Origin: Firmicutes bacterium UBA3914
GTDB taxonomy: Bacteria > Bacillota > Limnochordia > Darwinibacteriales > Darwinibacteriaceae
Direction of reading: 5' to 3'
Assembly: GCA_002391385.1 (NCBI GenBank)
Contig: DGEY01000035.1
Coordinates: 3,387-13,731, forward strand
DNA: 10,345 nt
Positions 1 to 5,608 of this stretch are shown here, one piece after another (positions within the stretch are counted from its first letter, which is position 1; the number at the start of each line of letters is the position of its first letter). The position numbers were made by a program, and so were the translations under genes. The notes below the pieces were generated by a model. The model saw only the letters and a program-made list of their open reading frames with translations, was not told the DNA's origin and made no database searches.

Positions 1-342
1 CCTCACTTCCCTGGTCCGCCGGGGGCCCAAAGAAAGCACAGGCCGCACCGGGCGGTGTCCCCGCAGCAGGTTGCTGGGTATGCTGTCCTGCACAGAAACC
101 CAGGCGAAGGGAAAGAGCGTTGGGTTACTCACCTGCAAAACGACCTCCGCCTCATCGCCGGGAAAGAGATACCGTTCCCGGCTTCCCCGGCTCACCTGCA
201 GCCTCTCCCCGTTTTTGGCCAGCAGGGCGGGGGCCGCGAAGAAAAAAAGCAGCAGGAGATAGGCCAGGGCATAGGCGGGCCTGCCCTGCCAGAGCAGCGC
301 TAAAGCTATGGTGCAAAAGGTGAGCACTTTCCAGGCCAGCAA
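1..342 (-). CDS. DUF58-family protein, N-terminal part (runs off left edge)
   Basis: The minus strand is open for 114 codons from a TTG at 342-340 to the window edge. A GGAGG sits only 3-4 bases upstream, and an in-frame TAG further up leaves no ATG option. The protein begins with two short hydrophobic segments (about residues 1-40, ending in FFFAAPALLAKNGERL). A beta-rich stretch follows, with the pattern FPGDEAEVVLQVSNPT and then FAWVSVQDSIPSNLL, the N-terminal signature of DUF58 membrane proteins. Those proteins carry a vWA-like domain further downstream and usually sit beside a MoxR ATPase and a transglutaminase-like gene, none of which is visible here. The role in the family is poorly defined and is often tied to cell-envelope or chaperone-type functions. 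The 3' part is missing. The start is unusual and could be CTG or a slightly later codon; the family call is fairly safe. Confidence 0.72.
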   Translation of the reverse strand, partial: MLAWKVLTFCTIALALLWQGRPAYALAYLLLLFFFAAPALLAKNGERLQVSRGSRERYLFPGDEAEVVLQVSNPTLFPFAWVSVQDSIPSNLLRGHRPVRPVLSLGPRRTREVR

Positions 343-391
343 TTTCCTCCCCCCAACACCTTCTTCTTCGTGTCCGCGGCCCTAAATCCTG

Positions 392-419
392 TTGCTTTTC
401 CGCAGCACTGAGGTATACT
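392..419 (+). promoter_or_regulatory. Probable sigma-A promoter of the DUF445 gene
   Basis: TTGCTT (392-397) and TATACT (414-419) are separated by 16 bases, giving good -35 and -10 matches about 40 bases before the DUF445 start. No other gene begins between them and position 458. Assigned by eye. Confidence 0.5.
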
Positions 420-457
420 GGGGACAGCTTGGTCTACTCTAGATAAGGGGAATCTCT

Positions 458-1051
458 ATGACTTGGGATCTGATCTCTCTGCCCCTGGTGGCGGCCCTGA
501 TCGGCTGGGGCACCAATGTCATCGCCATCCGCATGCTCTTTTGGCCCAGGAAACCGCTGAACATCTTGGGCTGGGAATTTTTGGGCGTGCTGCCGAAACG
601 CCAACGGGAGCTGGCCAAGAGCATCGCGGAAGTGGTGAACGATGAAATCCTGCCCATGGAGGAGCTCCTCGCGGCAGCCAACACCCCAGCGGTCCGCAGC
701 AAGCTGGCCCAGCTGGTGGCCGCTGGCCTCACCGAAAAGCTCAGGCGGTTTGTACCCCGCTTTATCCTGGAACCTACGGAAGAGAAGATTCGCGCCCATC
801 TGGAGGACTTGGTCGCCTCCGAGCTGGAGACCCTGCTGGGCCAGGTGGCTGCAGGCCTGAGCCGGGAGCTGCAGGAGAGCCAGCTCTTGGGCCAGCTGGT
901 GGAAGAAAAGATCAACTCTCTGGATCTGCTCCAGCTGGAGCAGCTGGTTTTACGGGTAGCCAAAAACGAACTGCGCCACATTGAGCTGTTCGGCGCAGTG
1001 TTGGGATTGATCATCGGTCTGGTCCAGGTACTGATCCTGAGCATATTTTAA
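458..1051 (+). CDS. DUF445 family membrane-anchored protein (YheB-like, short form)
   Basis: This is a 197-residue protein starting at ATG 458, with AAGGGG (445-450) 7 bases upstream. The N-terminus (residues 8-40) has the DUF445 signature: a hydrophobic stretch with ALIGWGTNVIAIRMLFWP, then WEFLGVLPKRQRELA. The centre (about 45-165) is charged and helical, with many Leu/Glu/Gln heptad-like repeats. The C-terminus (about 166-197) is VAKNELRHIELFGAVLGLIIGLVQ, a second conserved block that doubles as a membrane helix. The expected topology is an anchor at each end with a helical middle. Bacillus YheB has the same end blocks but is nearly twice as long, so this is a compact member. The biochemical function of the family is unknown; a link to spores or the envelope has been suggested for relatives. 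The gene appears monocistronic, with its own promoter and terminator. Confidence 0.85.
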   Translation: MTWDLISLPLVAALIGWGTNVIAIRMLFWPRKPLNILGWEFLGVLPKRQRELAKSIAEVVNDEILPMEELLAAANTPAVRSKLAQLVAAGLTEKLRRFVPRFILEPTEEKIRAHLEDLVASELETLLGQVAAGLSRELQESQLLGQLVEEKINSLDLLQLEQLVLRVAKNELRHIELFGAVLGLIIGLVQVLILSIF

Positions 1052-1078
1052 CCCCGCAGATGGTCTGCGGGGTTCATT
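1052..1078 (+). terminator. Strong hairpin between convergent DUF445 and CAP genes
   Basis: CCCCGCAGA (1052-1060) pairs perfectly with TCTGCGGGG (1064-1072) around a TGG loop, followed by TTCATTT. It starts at the base after the DUF445 stop. Read on the minus strand it lies just beyond the CAP gene stop and is followed by TTAAAAT, so it may act in both directions. Confidence 0.75.
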
Positions 1079-1084
1079 TGGCAG

Positions 1085-1753
1085 TTAGCGTTTGATGAAG
1101 ATCTGGGTTACATAGTAGCTTGTCCCCCGTTTGACAATGCCAACACCGATATGGGTGTAACCGGAATGGAGGACGTTGGCCCTGTGGCCCGCGGAGTTCA
1201 TAAACAAGGTGTGGGCCCTGCTCACATCGCCCGTCTTGGCTATGTTCTCCCCTGCCCGGGAATAGCTGACACCGGCTTGGTCCAGCATGCTGTACACAGT
1301 GCCGTAAGTGGGCGACACATGGCTGAAGTAGTTGTTGACAGCCATGTCGTGGCTCTTCTTTTTTGCCAGGGCCACCAGGGTGTAGTCGATCTTCAGGGGC
1401 TGCTTGCCGTTTTTGATCCGCTCCTGGTTGACCTGATCAATGAGCCGCTGCTCATCGCTGGTTAGACTTGGGCTGGGCTCAGGCACCTGGGAGCCCGAAC
1501 CGGGCTGGCTGGGCTGTACCGGCAGGATGGGTGTGCTGGGATTAGGTGTTGGGTTGGGGTTGGGGTTGGGATTGGGATTAGGATTAGGATTGGGATTGGG
1601 GCTGGGGTTTACCGGCCAGTTCGGCTGCCACGGCGTGCTGGAAGCGGGAGGCGTATTGGGCAGTGTGGGTGCCCACCACTCCCAGGCACTGGCCTGAACA
1701 CCTGCGGCAGCGAGTAGAACGATGGTTAGAACAACCGCACTTAGACGTTTCAC
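1085..1753 (-). CDS. Secreted CAP/SCP-domain protein (YkwD-like) with Asn-Pro repeat linker
   Basis: A 222-residue exported protein starting at GTG 1753, with AGGAGG about 8 bases upstream. Residues 1-23 form a typical Sec signal peptide (KR, a hydrophobic core, then ASA before W24), with no lipobox. Residues 29-97 are a Pro-rich linker containing an almost perfect run of Asn-Pro pairs (about 50-72), probably an extended wall-spanning spacer. Residues 98-222 form the CAP domain: LIDQVNQERIKNG, then FSHVSPTYGT with His145, GENIA with Glu169, and NSAGHRANVL with His190. These are the conserved cavity residues of bacterial YkwD/SafA-linked CAP proteins. Such proteins are secreted or spore-associated and their activity is mostly unknown. 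The gene converges on DUF445 and has its own promoter, so it need not be co-transcribed with the selenoprotein-like gene upstream. Confidence 0.9.
   Translation of the reverse strand: MKRLSAVVLTIVLLAAAGVQASAWEWWAPTLPNTPPASSTPWQPNWPVNPSPNPNPNPNPNPNPNPNPTPNPSTPILPVQPSQPGSGSQVPEPSPSLTSDEQRLIDQVNQERIKNGKQPLKIDYTLVALAKKKSHDMAVNNYFSHVSPTYGTVYSMLDQAGVSYSRAGENIAKTGDVSRAHTLFMNSAGHRANVLHSGYTHIGVGIVKRGTSYYVTQIFIKR
1538..1606 (+). repeat. Six-base tandem repeat (GGGGTT/GGGATT) encoding Asn-Pro pairs
   Basis: About eleven degenerate copies of a 6-base unit (GGGGTT, GGGATT, AGGATT) lie on the plus strand, which is the template strand of the CAP gene. Each copy adds one Asn-Pro pair, so slippage by whole units would keep the reading frame. 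G-runs at 1551-1576 meet the usual four-run G-quadruplex pattern. Confidence 0.85.
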
Positions 1754-1788
1754 GCTGAGTTCCTCCTACTGTTTAGTCTTGCCTTCCC

Positions 1789-1819
1789 ATTATAGCAGGA
1801 AAAACTCCAGCGTTTGAAA
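1789..1819 (-). promoter_or_regulatory. Extended -10 promoter for the CAP gene
   Basis: On the minus strand, TGC followed by a perfect TATAAT (1794-1789) forms an extended -10 element about 36 bases before the GTG start. The -35 region (TTTCAA, 1819-1814) is weak and 19 bases away, as is common with extended -10 promoters. Confidence 0.6.
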
Positions 1820-1842
1820 TCCAAATTATGGGATTGTCCAGC

Positions 1843-2145
1843 TTAAGGCCGTTTTACCCCTTTAAGGGCGTATAGCCTGTTGATGATCTCTTTCAGGGAA
1901 AAACGCCCCCGGCAAAACACCTCGCCGCCGATGATCACAACCGGCAGCACATCCCCCCGGATCCAGCCCCTTTGGCGGGCCTCTGGACTGTCGGGGCTCA
2001 CCAGGCGTACATTTACTTCTGAGCCAAAACGCCTGCGTACGGCCCGTTTGAGATATACCACCGCCTCTCCCAGAGGCAGGTTCTTCCTTCAACCGCCGCA
2101 GGAACGCAGAATGGATCTGGCCTGGCCGCAGACGATCACTTCCAT
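1843..2145 (-). CDS. Putative thioredoxin-fold selenoprotein with CGGU motif (in-frame TGA read as Sec)
   Basis: The minus strand encodes 100 residues from ATG 2145, which has an excellent GGGAGGG site 7 bases upstream. Codon 19 is TGA (2091-2089); otherwise the frame is open to TAA at 1845-1843. The N-terminus MEVIVCG looks like a first beta strand. C16-G17-G18-TGA19 then falls where thioredoxin-fold proteins carry CxxC, giving CxxU if the TGA is selenocysteine. An amphipathic helix follows (EAVVYLKRAVRRRFG), then a strand (VNVRLVSPDSP), then DVLPVVIIGGEVFCRGRF. That last block has a cis-Pro-type Pro and a strand-turn-strand as in glutaredoxins and YuzD-like (DUF1462) proteins, and a final helix closes the fold. 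A SECIS-like hairpin follows the TGA at the correct distance. The alternatives are a nonsense mutation or a separate ORF from GTG 2061, but that GTG lacks a properly spaced binding site. The gene lies 40 bases downstream of the propeller-like gene, possibly co-transcribed. The exact family is not recognised. Confidence 0.75.
2061..2079 (-). promoter_or_regulatory. Candidate bacterial SECIS element
   Basis: On the minus strand CTGCCTCT (2079-2072) pairs with AGAGGCGG (2068-2061) around a GGG loop: eight pairs, one of them T-G. Seventeen bases lie between the TGA (2091-2089) and the loop, and the loop starts with G. Both features match the published pattern for bacterial SECIS elements, which lie inside the coding region just after the UGA and are bound by SelB. 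Confidence 0.65.
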
Positions 2146-2185
2146 GCTCAGCCCTCCCCGCTTCGCCTCAGAGCTAGTATATGCC

Positions 2186-3499
2186 TCAGGCCCTGCCCAA
2201 GACCCTCCACCAGAAGCTGCGGCGCCGAGGCTTTTCCTCCTCCAGCTGATCAAGGCGGGCCTTGAGCCTGGTTAGCTCCCTATCCAGCTGAGCGCGGCTC
2301 GTTTCCCCCAGGGCCTTTTCCGCCTCTTGGGCCTTTTGCAGGTTCATCAAGCGCCGTTCCAAACGCTCCAGCCGCGCCGTTAAGGGCGCAAGATCAACTG
2401 GTGGAGGCGCTTTCAGTTCCTGCTGCCACCTGCGCACCTCTTCCCTCACCCGCTCCCACTCCTGCAAAGTGCGGAAAGCCTGCTCCATAAAGGCAGCCTG
2501 GGCCCGAGCCTCTTCCTGTTCCCGCCGGCGGCGGGCCGTATCCTCCGGTGTAGGCTCGAGCTCCCGCGGCGGTTCTTCCGCAGCAGGTTCGGGCTCCCCG
2601 GGAACAGCTGGGGGCTCCACCATTTTCTTGGCCTCCCGCTTCCCCTTGGCTATGTACATGGGCAGCGTAATTCCTCCCTGCACCTTCCAAAGGTATTCAA
2701 AATCTCCCCGCTCAGCTGTGCCGCGCTCCTCCCATCTGTCCAGGGGGGTTTGGTAGAAATCGCTGCCTTCGCCCCACAGCACGCTCCACTCACCTTCATT
2801 CAGGGCAAAGCCCACCAGACCGGCATGCTGCCCCCCGGTGGATAAGGTTAACGGGGCTGACCAGTGCTCCTTTTTGCTTCGGACCTTAAGCACGGTGCGA
2901 TCCAGTTCTTCCAGCCAGAAGAGGTGAAGCGTACCCGCGGACAGGAACTGGGGATGGGCGCAGGTAGCCTCGGAAACGGTAACCGCCCCGCTCCAGAGCC
3001 CATGCTCCAAGTCGTACACCCGGTACAGCAGGCGCCTGTCTTTGTGGCCTAAGTAGGCAAGATGAAGGTACTGGTCACTGTGCCAGCTTACGCTGTAGCC
3101 CCACAGCTCGCCGAACACGTTGGCCGTGACAGTTTGGGCTTTGGACCAGCTGTCGGTGAAGCGCTGGTGGCGCAGGAGCGAGCTCAACCCCGGTGACTGC
3201 CGGACGAAGTAGAAGAGGTGGCATGTGCCCAGCCCGTCACAGATCAAGCGGCCCCCTCCGCCATACGGTGCCCCCAAGTCCAAACGCTCGCTGTGGAGCT
3301 CATCTTCACCGGAGAAAAACCAGGCCTGATCCTGCTCGGTAAAGGCCACCACACGGAGCAAGGAACCCTGCAGGGCCACCGCGAGATCCTGCACATTTTC
3401 CCGTAACACCCGCGGCCCGGCCTGCATAGAGTGGACTATTAGAGCCTTACCACGCAGCTCTACACTGCTGAACATGGGATGGTCTAGTTCTATGAACAA
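2186..3499 (-). CDS. Unrecognised protein: beta-propeller-like N-terminus plus C-terminal coiled coil
   Basis: A 437-residue protein starting at TTG 3499; GAGGGGG lies 7 bases upstream and no in-frame ATG or GTG is better placed. There is no signal peptide or membrane helix. Residues 1 to about 285 contain repeated beta-strand blocks with aromatic tips: CHLFYFVRQ, LHLAYLGHKDRRLLYRVYD, LHLFWLEELDRTVLKVRS and EWSVLWGEG. Each is followed by a W-containing turn (DSWSKAQTV, LWSGAVTV, HWSAPLTL). This spacing suggests a sialidase-like or YncE-like beta-propeller. Residues about 290-320 are a Pro/Glu-rich linker. Residues about 320-430 are strongly charged heptads that look coiled-coil forming, ending in a basic tail (KPRRRSFWWRVLGRA). 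I cannot assign a function. Its divergent pairing with the Cys-rich DUF3794-like gene, across CATAC-type elements, suggests a sporulation-stage cytoplasmic or coat protein; this is inference. Confidence 0.75.
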   Translation of the reverse strand: MFIELDHPMFSSVELRGKALIVHSMQAGPRVLRENVQDLAVALQGSLLRVVAFTEQDQAWFFSGEDELHSERLDLGAPYGGGGRLICDGLGTCHLFYFVRQSPGLSSLLRHQRFTDSWSKAQTVTANVFGELWGYSVSWHSDQYLHLAYLGHKDRRLLYRVYDLEHGLWSGAVTVSEATCAHPQFLSAGTLHLFWLEELDRTVLKVRSKKEHWSAPLTLSTGGQHAGLVGFALNEGEWSVLWGEGSDFYQTPLDRWEERGTAERGDFEYLWKVQGGITLPMYIAKGKREAKKMVEPPAVPGEPEPAAEEPPRELEPTPEDTARRRREQEEARAQAAFMEQAFRTLQEWERVREEVRRWQQELKAPPPVDLAPLTARLERLERRLMNLQKAQEAEKALGETSRAQLDRELTRLKARLDQLEEEKPRRRSFWWRVLGRA

Positions 3500-3518
3500 A
3501 ACAACACCCCCTCACCAC

Positions 3519-3527
3519 TAAGGTATG
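3519..3527 (-). promoter_or_regulatory. Possible sigma-K/E-like -10 element for the propeller-like gene
   Basis: The minus strand reads CATACCTTA, which fits the sigma-K -10 pattern CATAnnnTA exactly. It lies 19 bases before the TTG start, and the implied leader is very short. No convincing -35 AC is found at 16 bases, so the assignment is tentative. Confidence 0.35.
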
Positions 3528-3567
3528 CAGGGGCCTGGCCATTCAGACATTTTCTTCCCCGGCAGGC

Positions 3568-3594
3568 ACCACGCTTCGGGTCCTGCATACTATG
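3568..3594 (+). promoter_or_regulatory. Possible sigma-K-like promoter for the DUF3794-like gene
   Basis: AC (3568-3569), 16 bases, then CATACTATG (3586-3594): the sigma-K layout with one mismatch at the last base. It sits 23 bases before the ATG, mirroring the arrangement on the other strand. Tentative. Confidence 0.35.
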
Positions 3595-3617
3595 GCTTAG
3601 AGAAAGGAGGATTACGG

Positions 3618-4193
3618 ATGAAGTGTGATTACGAGCCTGATTTCCAGCGGGAGGTCATCTATGTAAATAAGGTTTACAACGAGTGCGCCATCGTGGACTG
3701 CCCCACTTATCGCATCCCCATTCCCCCTTCCTATCCCTTAGCAGTCAACATCGTATCCTGCACCATCAGCGATGTGGTGGCGGAGGCGGTGATTGTGGCC
3801 GCCGGCGAGATGGATGTGGTGGTCAATTTTGTGATGAATGTGGAATACGACAGCAACGGGATGACCCAGTTCATCCAGCAGACCGCGCAGTACCGCCGCA
3901 GGGGAGTGCGTCTAGAGGGAGCCCTGCCCGGCATGAGCGCCGTCGTTCTGCCCCTCATCCGCTGTCTGAACTGCCGGGCTGTGGACAGCGGAACGGTCAT
4001 CGAATGCGATGTGGGCATCTACCTAGTGCTCAAAGCGGTGGCCCTGGTGCAGCTGGAGGTTCTGGCCCGCTTTGCCCCAGAACCGCCAGAATGCGAGCAG
4101 GTATCTCCCATCGGCTGTGCGGAGTGGTTCGAGTTGGCCGAATCTGGAGCCTTCTGGCCCCCCTTCCCTCCGCAGCCCACAGTACAGCGCTAA
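3618..4193 (+). CDS. Cys-rich DUF3794/SipL-like protein, probably spore-associated
   Basis: A 191-residue protein. I start it at ATG 3618, because AAGGAGG (3604-3610) lies exactly 7 bases upstream; the frame is open further up, but without a binding site and across the promoter region. Residues 10-35 (REVIYVNKVYNECAIVDCPTYRIPIP) resemble the opening of Clostridia spore proteins of the DUF3794/SipL type, which begin with a VNKVYDEC-like block. The body (40-150) is beta-rich and amphipathic with no membrane helix or signal peptide. The tail (155-191) is Pro-rich. There are nine cysteines (3, 23, 28, 48, 116, 119, 130, 159, 167), including the pair C116-LN-C119, suggesting disulfide cross-linking or metal binding. 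DUF3794 in SipL takes part in spore-coat assembly. Membership here is by resemblance and needs a profile search; it could be a clade-specific coat protein. Confidence 0.7.
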   Translation: MKCDYEPDFQREVIYVNKVYNECAIVDCPTYRIPIPPSYPLAVNIVSCTISDVVAEAVIVAAGEMDVVVNFVMNVEYDSNGMTQFIQQTAQYRRRGVRLEGALPGMSAVVLPLIRCLNCRAVDSGTVIECDVGIYLVLKAVALVQLEVLARFAPEPPECEQVSPIGCAEWFELAESGAFWPPFPPQPTVQR

Positions 4194-4234
4194 AAAAAGC
4201 CCAAGTCCAGCGGCCCGCTGGATTTGGCTTTTTT
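4192..4234 (+). terminator. Strong, near-symmetrical intrinsic terminator
   Basis: An A-run and GCC (4192-4201) pair with GGCTTTTTT (4226-4234), and AAGTCCAGC pairs with GCTGGATTT, around a short GC-rich loop. It begins at the stop codon of the DUF3794-like gene and ends in six T. Because A- and T-runs flank it, it could also work on the minus strand, although no minus gene ends here. Confidence 0.88.
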
Positions 4235-4251
4235 GAAGGGAGGCCGCGCCT

Positions 4252-5229
4252 GTGCGCATTCTGGTGATGACCCGTTTCTACCGCAACGGGCAGACCACCC
4301 ATGTGCTGGACCTCTGCGCCGAGCTTCTGGAGTTGGGTCACCGCGTGTTGTTGGTCCTGGCGGACCTCAATGATCTGGTCTATCTGCAAAGACTCAAGGC
4401 TTCAGGCATCCCCCACCTGCTCACCGCCAGACCCGAGGCGCTTCGCAAACAGCTAGCTAGATGGGGGCCTGAACTGATCCACAACCACTCCGCCCACACC
4501 CTGCCCGCGGCACTGATCCTGGGGCAGGAGCTGAACATCCCCACCTTGACCACAGTGCATTACCTGGACTTCGAGCCCAAACAGCTGCTCCAAAAGCAGG
4601 CCGCGGTCATTTTGATCAGCAGGGAGATGCGGGAGGATTTCGGCGATCTCCAGGTGCCCTGCTTTGTGGTGGAAAACGGTGTGCGGCTGCCCCGCCTTAG
4701 GCCCAGGGCCAAGCGCTGGCGCCAGCGGGCTTTGCTCCTTGCCCAGACCACCCCGGAAAAGCAGGAAAACTTCCACCAGCTGTCCCAATGCCTGCTCCAG
4801 TGGGGTTGGGAAGTGGTCAGTGCTGGGGGAGGCAGCTTCCCGGGGGTGAGATACTTAGGCTGGGTGCATGATGTTGAACCCCTCTTGAGGGGGGCAGACC
4901 TGGTGGTGGGTACCGGCCGGGCAATCAGGGAGGGGATGGCCGCCTGCTGCGCCGCCTTTGTGCTCGGCCGCTACTGCGATGGGCTGGTCACCCCGGAAAA
5001 CGTAGAAAAGCTGCAGACAGCCAACTTCAGCGGCAGGGCTTACCGGGCCCCGTTCTGCCCCGCGGCCGCGGCCGCAAGCCTGGCCCAGCCCCAGCCAGCA
5101 TACTTCCAGGAGCTGGGGCGCTTCGGCAGGCGCTACGCCCTGCAGCATTTCTCCAGCAGAAAAATGGCCCTGGCGGTGGAGGAGATTTACCGCTCCATCC
5201 TGGACCGCAGGGCAAAACTGCAAGGTTAA
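4252..5229 (+). CDS. GT4-type glycosyltransferase (GT-B fold), divergent
   Basis: A 325-residue protein starting at GTG 4252, with GAAGGGAGG (4235-4243) 8 bases upstream, immediately after the terminator hairpin. The N-terminal domain (1 to about 165) follows the GT-B pattern: MRILVMTRFYRNGQTTHVLDLCAELLELGHRV, then PELIHNHSAHTLPAALIL, LNIPTLTTVH, an AVILISREM block, and VENGVRLP before the linker. The C-terminal domain has GVRYLGWVHDVEPLLRGADLVVGTG, then AIREGMAACCAAFVLGRYCDGLVTPEN. This matches the GT4 donor-binding region, with Glu in the REGMA block. The first Glu of the usual E-x7-E motif is not obvious, and the C-terminal domain is short compared with typical 370-400 residue members. It probably transfers an NDP-sugar to a surface or spore polysaccharide; donor and acceptor cannot be read from sequence. 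A 58-base gap separates it from darA. Confidence 0.85.
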   Translation: MRILVMTRFYRNGQTTHVLDLCAELLELGHRVLLVLADLNDLVYLQRLKASGIPHLLTARPEALRKQLARWGPELIHNHSAHTLPAALILGQELNIPTLTTVHYLDFEPKQLLQKQAAVILISREMREDFGDLQVPCFVVENGVRLPRLRPRAKRWRQRALLLAQTTPEKQENFHQLSQCLLQWGWEVVSAGGGSFPGVRYLGWVHDVEPLLRGADLVVGTGRAIREGMAACCAAFVLGRYCDGLVTPENVEKLQTANFSGRAYRAPFCPAAAAASLAQPQPAYFQELGRFGRRYALQHFSSRKMALAVEEIYRSILDRRAKLQG

Positions 5230-5287
5230 ACAGGAATTTACAAGGAAACGTCTAATCTATAGGGGCAAAGGAGGAGGAGGAAGGGCC

Positions 5288-5608
5288 ATGAAGCTTGTGA
5301 TCACCGTAGTTGAGGATAACGATGTGGCTTTTCTCATGGAAGCACTGGTCAAAAGCGGCTACAAAGCAACCAAACTGGCCAGTACCGGCGGCTTCCTGCT
5401 CCAGGGGAACACCACTTTGCTCATCGGGGTGCAGGACCACGAAGTGGAGCCGGTTCTGGAGATCATCCGCACCACCTGCGCGCCCCGCAAAAAGATCATC
5501 CCGCAGCTGGCCCCGGAGCTGCCCACGGCCATGGGCGTGCCTGTGGAAATTGAAGCCGGCGGAGCCATCGTCTTTGTCCTGGACGTCAACCAGTTTTGGA
5601 GGTTATAA
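5288..5608 (+). CDS. darA: Cyclic-di-AMP receptor, PII-like (DarA/PstA, DUF970)
   Basis: A 106-residue protein starting at ATG 5288, preceded by an unusually long purine run (AAAGGAGGAGGAGGAAGGG) that holds several possible Shine-Dalgarno registers. The sequence is diagnostic: MKLVITVVEDNDV, then a helix to GYKATKLASTGGFLLQGNTTLLIGVQD at about 23-50. This is the ligand loop and core strand of the family, followed by VEPVLEIIRTTCAPRKKI. The trimer binds c-di-AMP between subunits in Bacillus, Listeria and Staphylococcus homologues; its downstream target is uncertain. Length matches the family (about 109). In Bacilli the gene usually lies with tmk and holB. Here it follows a glycosyltransferase and ends in a 6-base tail-to-tail overlap with the CPBP gene, so that linkage is lost. 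Confidence 0.93.
   Translation: MKLVITVVEDNDVAFLMEALVKSGYKATKLASTGGFLLQGNTTLLIGVQDHEVEPVLEIIRTTCAPRKKIIPQLAPELPTAMGVPVEIEAGGAIVFVLDVNQFWRL

Larger units (their letters stand above)
3518..3600. repeat. Interrupted inverted repeat in the divergent intergenic region
   Basis: CTAAG-GTATGCAGG (3518-3531) is mirrored by CCTGCATAC-TATGG-CTTAG (3582-3600). The arms are identical apart from a five-base insertion in the right one, and a 50-base centre separates them. Each arm carries the -10-like element of one of the two divergent genes. Confidence 0.65.

Noticed and set aside
55..303. Plus-strand ORFs at the left edge
   Set aside because: They overlap the DUF58-like minus frame, have no binding sites, and encode low-complexity sequence without motifs.
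439..1044. Long minus-strand ORF opposite the DUF445 gene
   Set aside because: Antisense shadow. The plus-strand gene has a promoter, a binding site, a terminator and family motifs; the minus frame is Ser/Arg-rich with no recognisable domain.
1538..1606. CRISPR-like or satellite array
   Set aside because: The units are 6 bases with no spacers and lie in frame inside a coding linker.
1440..1697. Plus-strand ORF with Leu-Gly repeats
   Set aside because: It is the antisense reading of the Asn-Pro tandem repeat in the CAP gene, with no ribosome binding site.
1843..2061. Selenoprotein-like gene annotated as a 72-residue ORF starting at GTG 2061
   Set aside because: The GTG has no properly spaced ribosome binding site, and it would remove the first beta strand and the CGG-TGA motif. 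ATG 2145 in the same frame has an ideal site.
3525..3617. N-terminal extension of the DUF3794-like protein by 31 residues
   Set aside because: It has no ribosome binding site and crosses the inverted-repeat promoter region. ATG 3618 has AAGGAGG at the ideal spacing.
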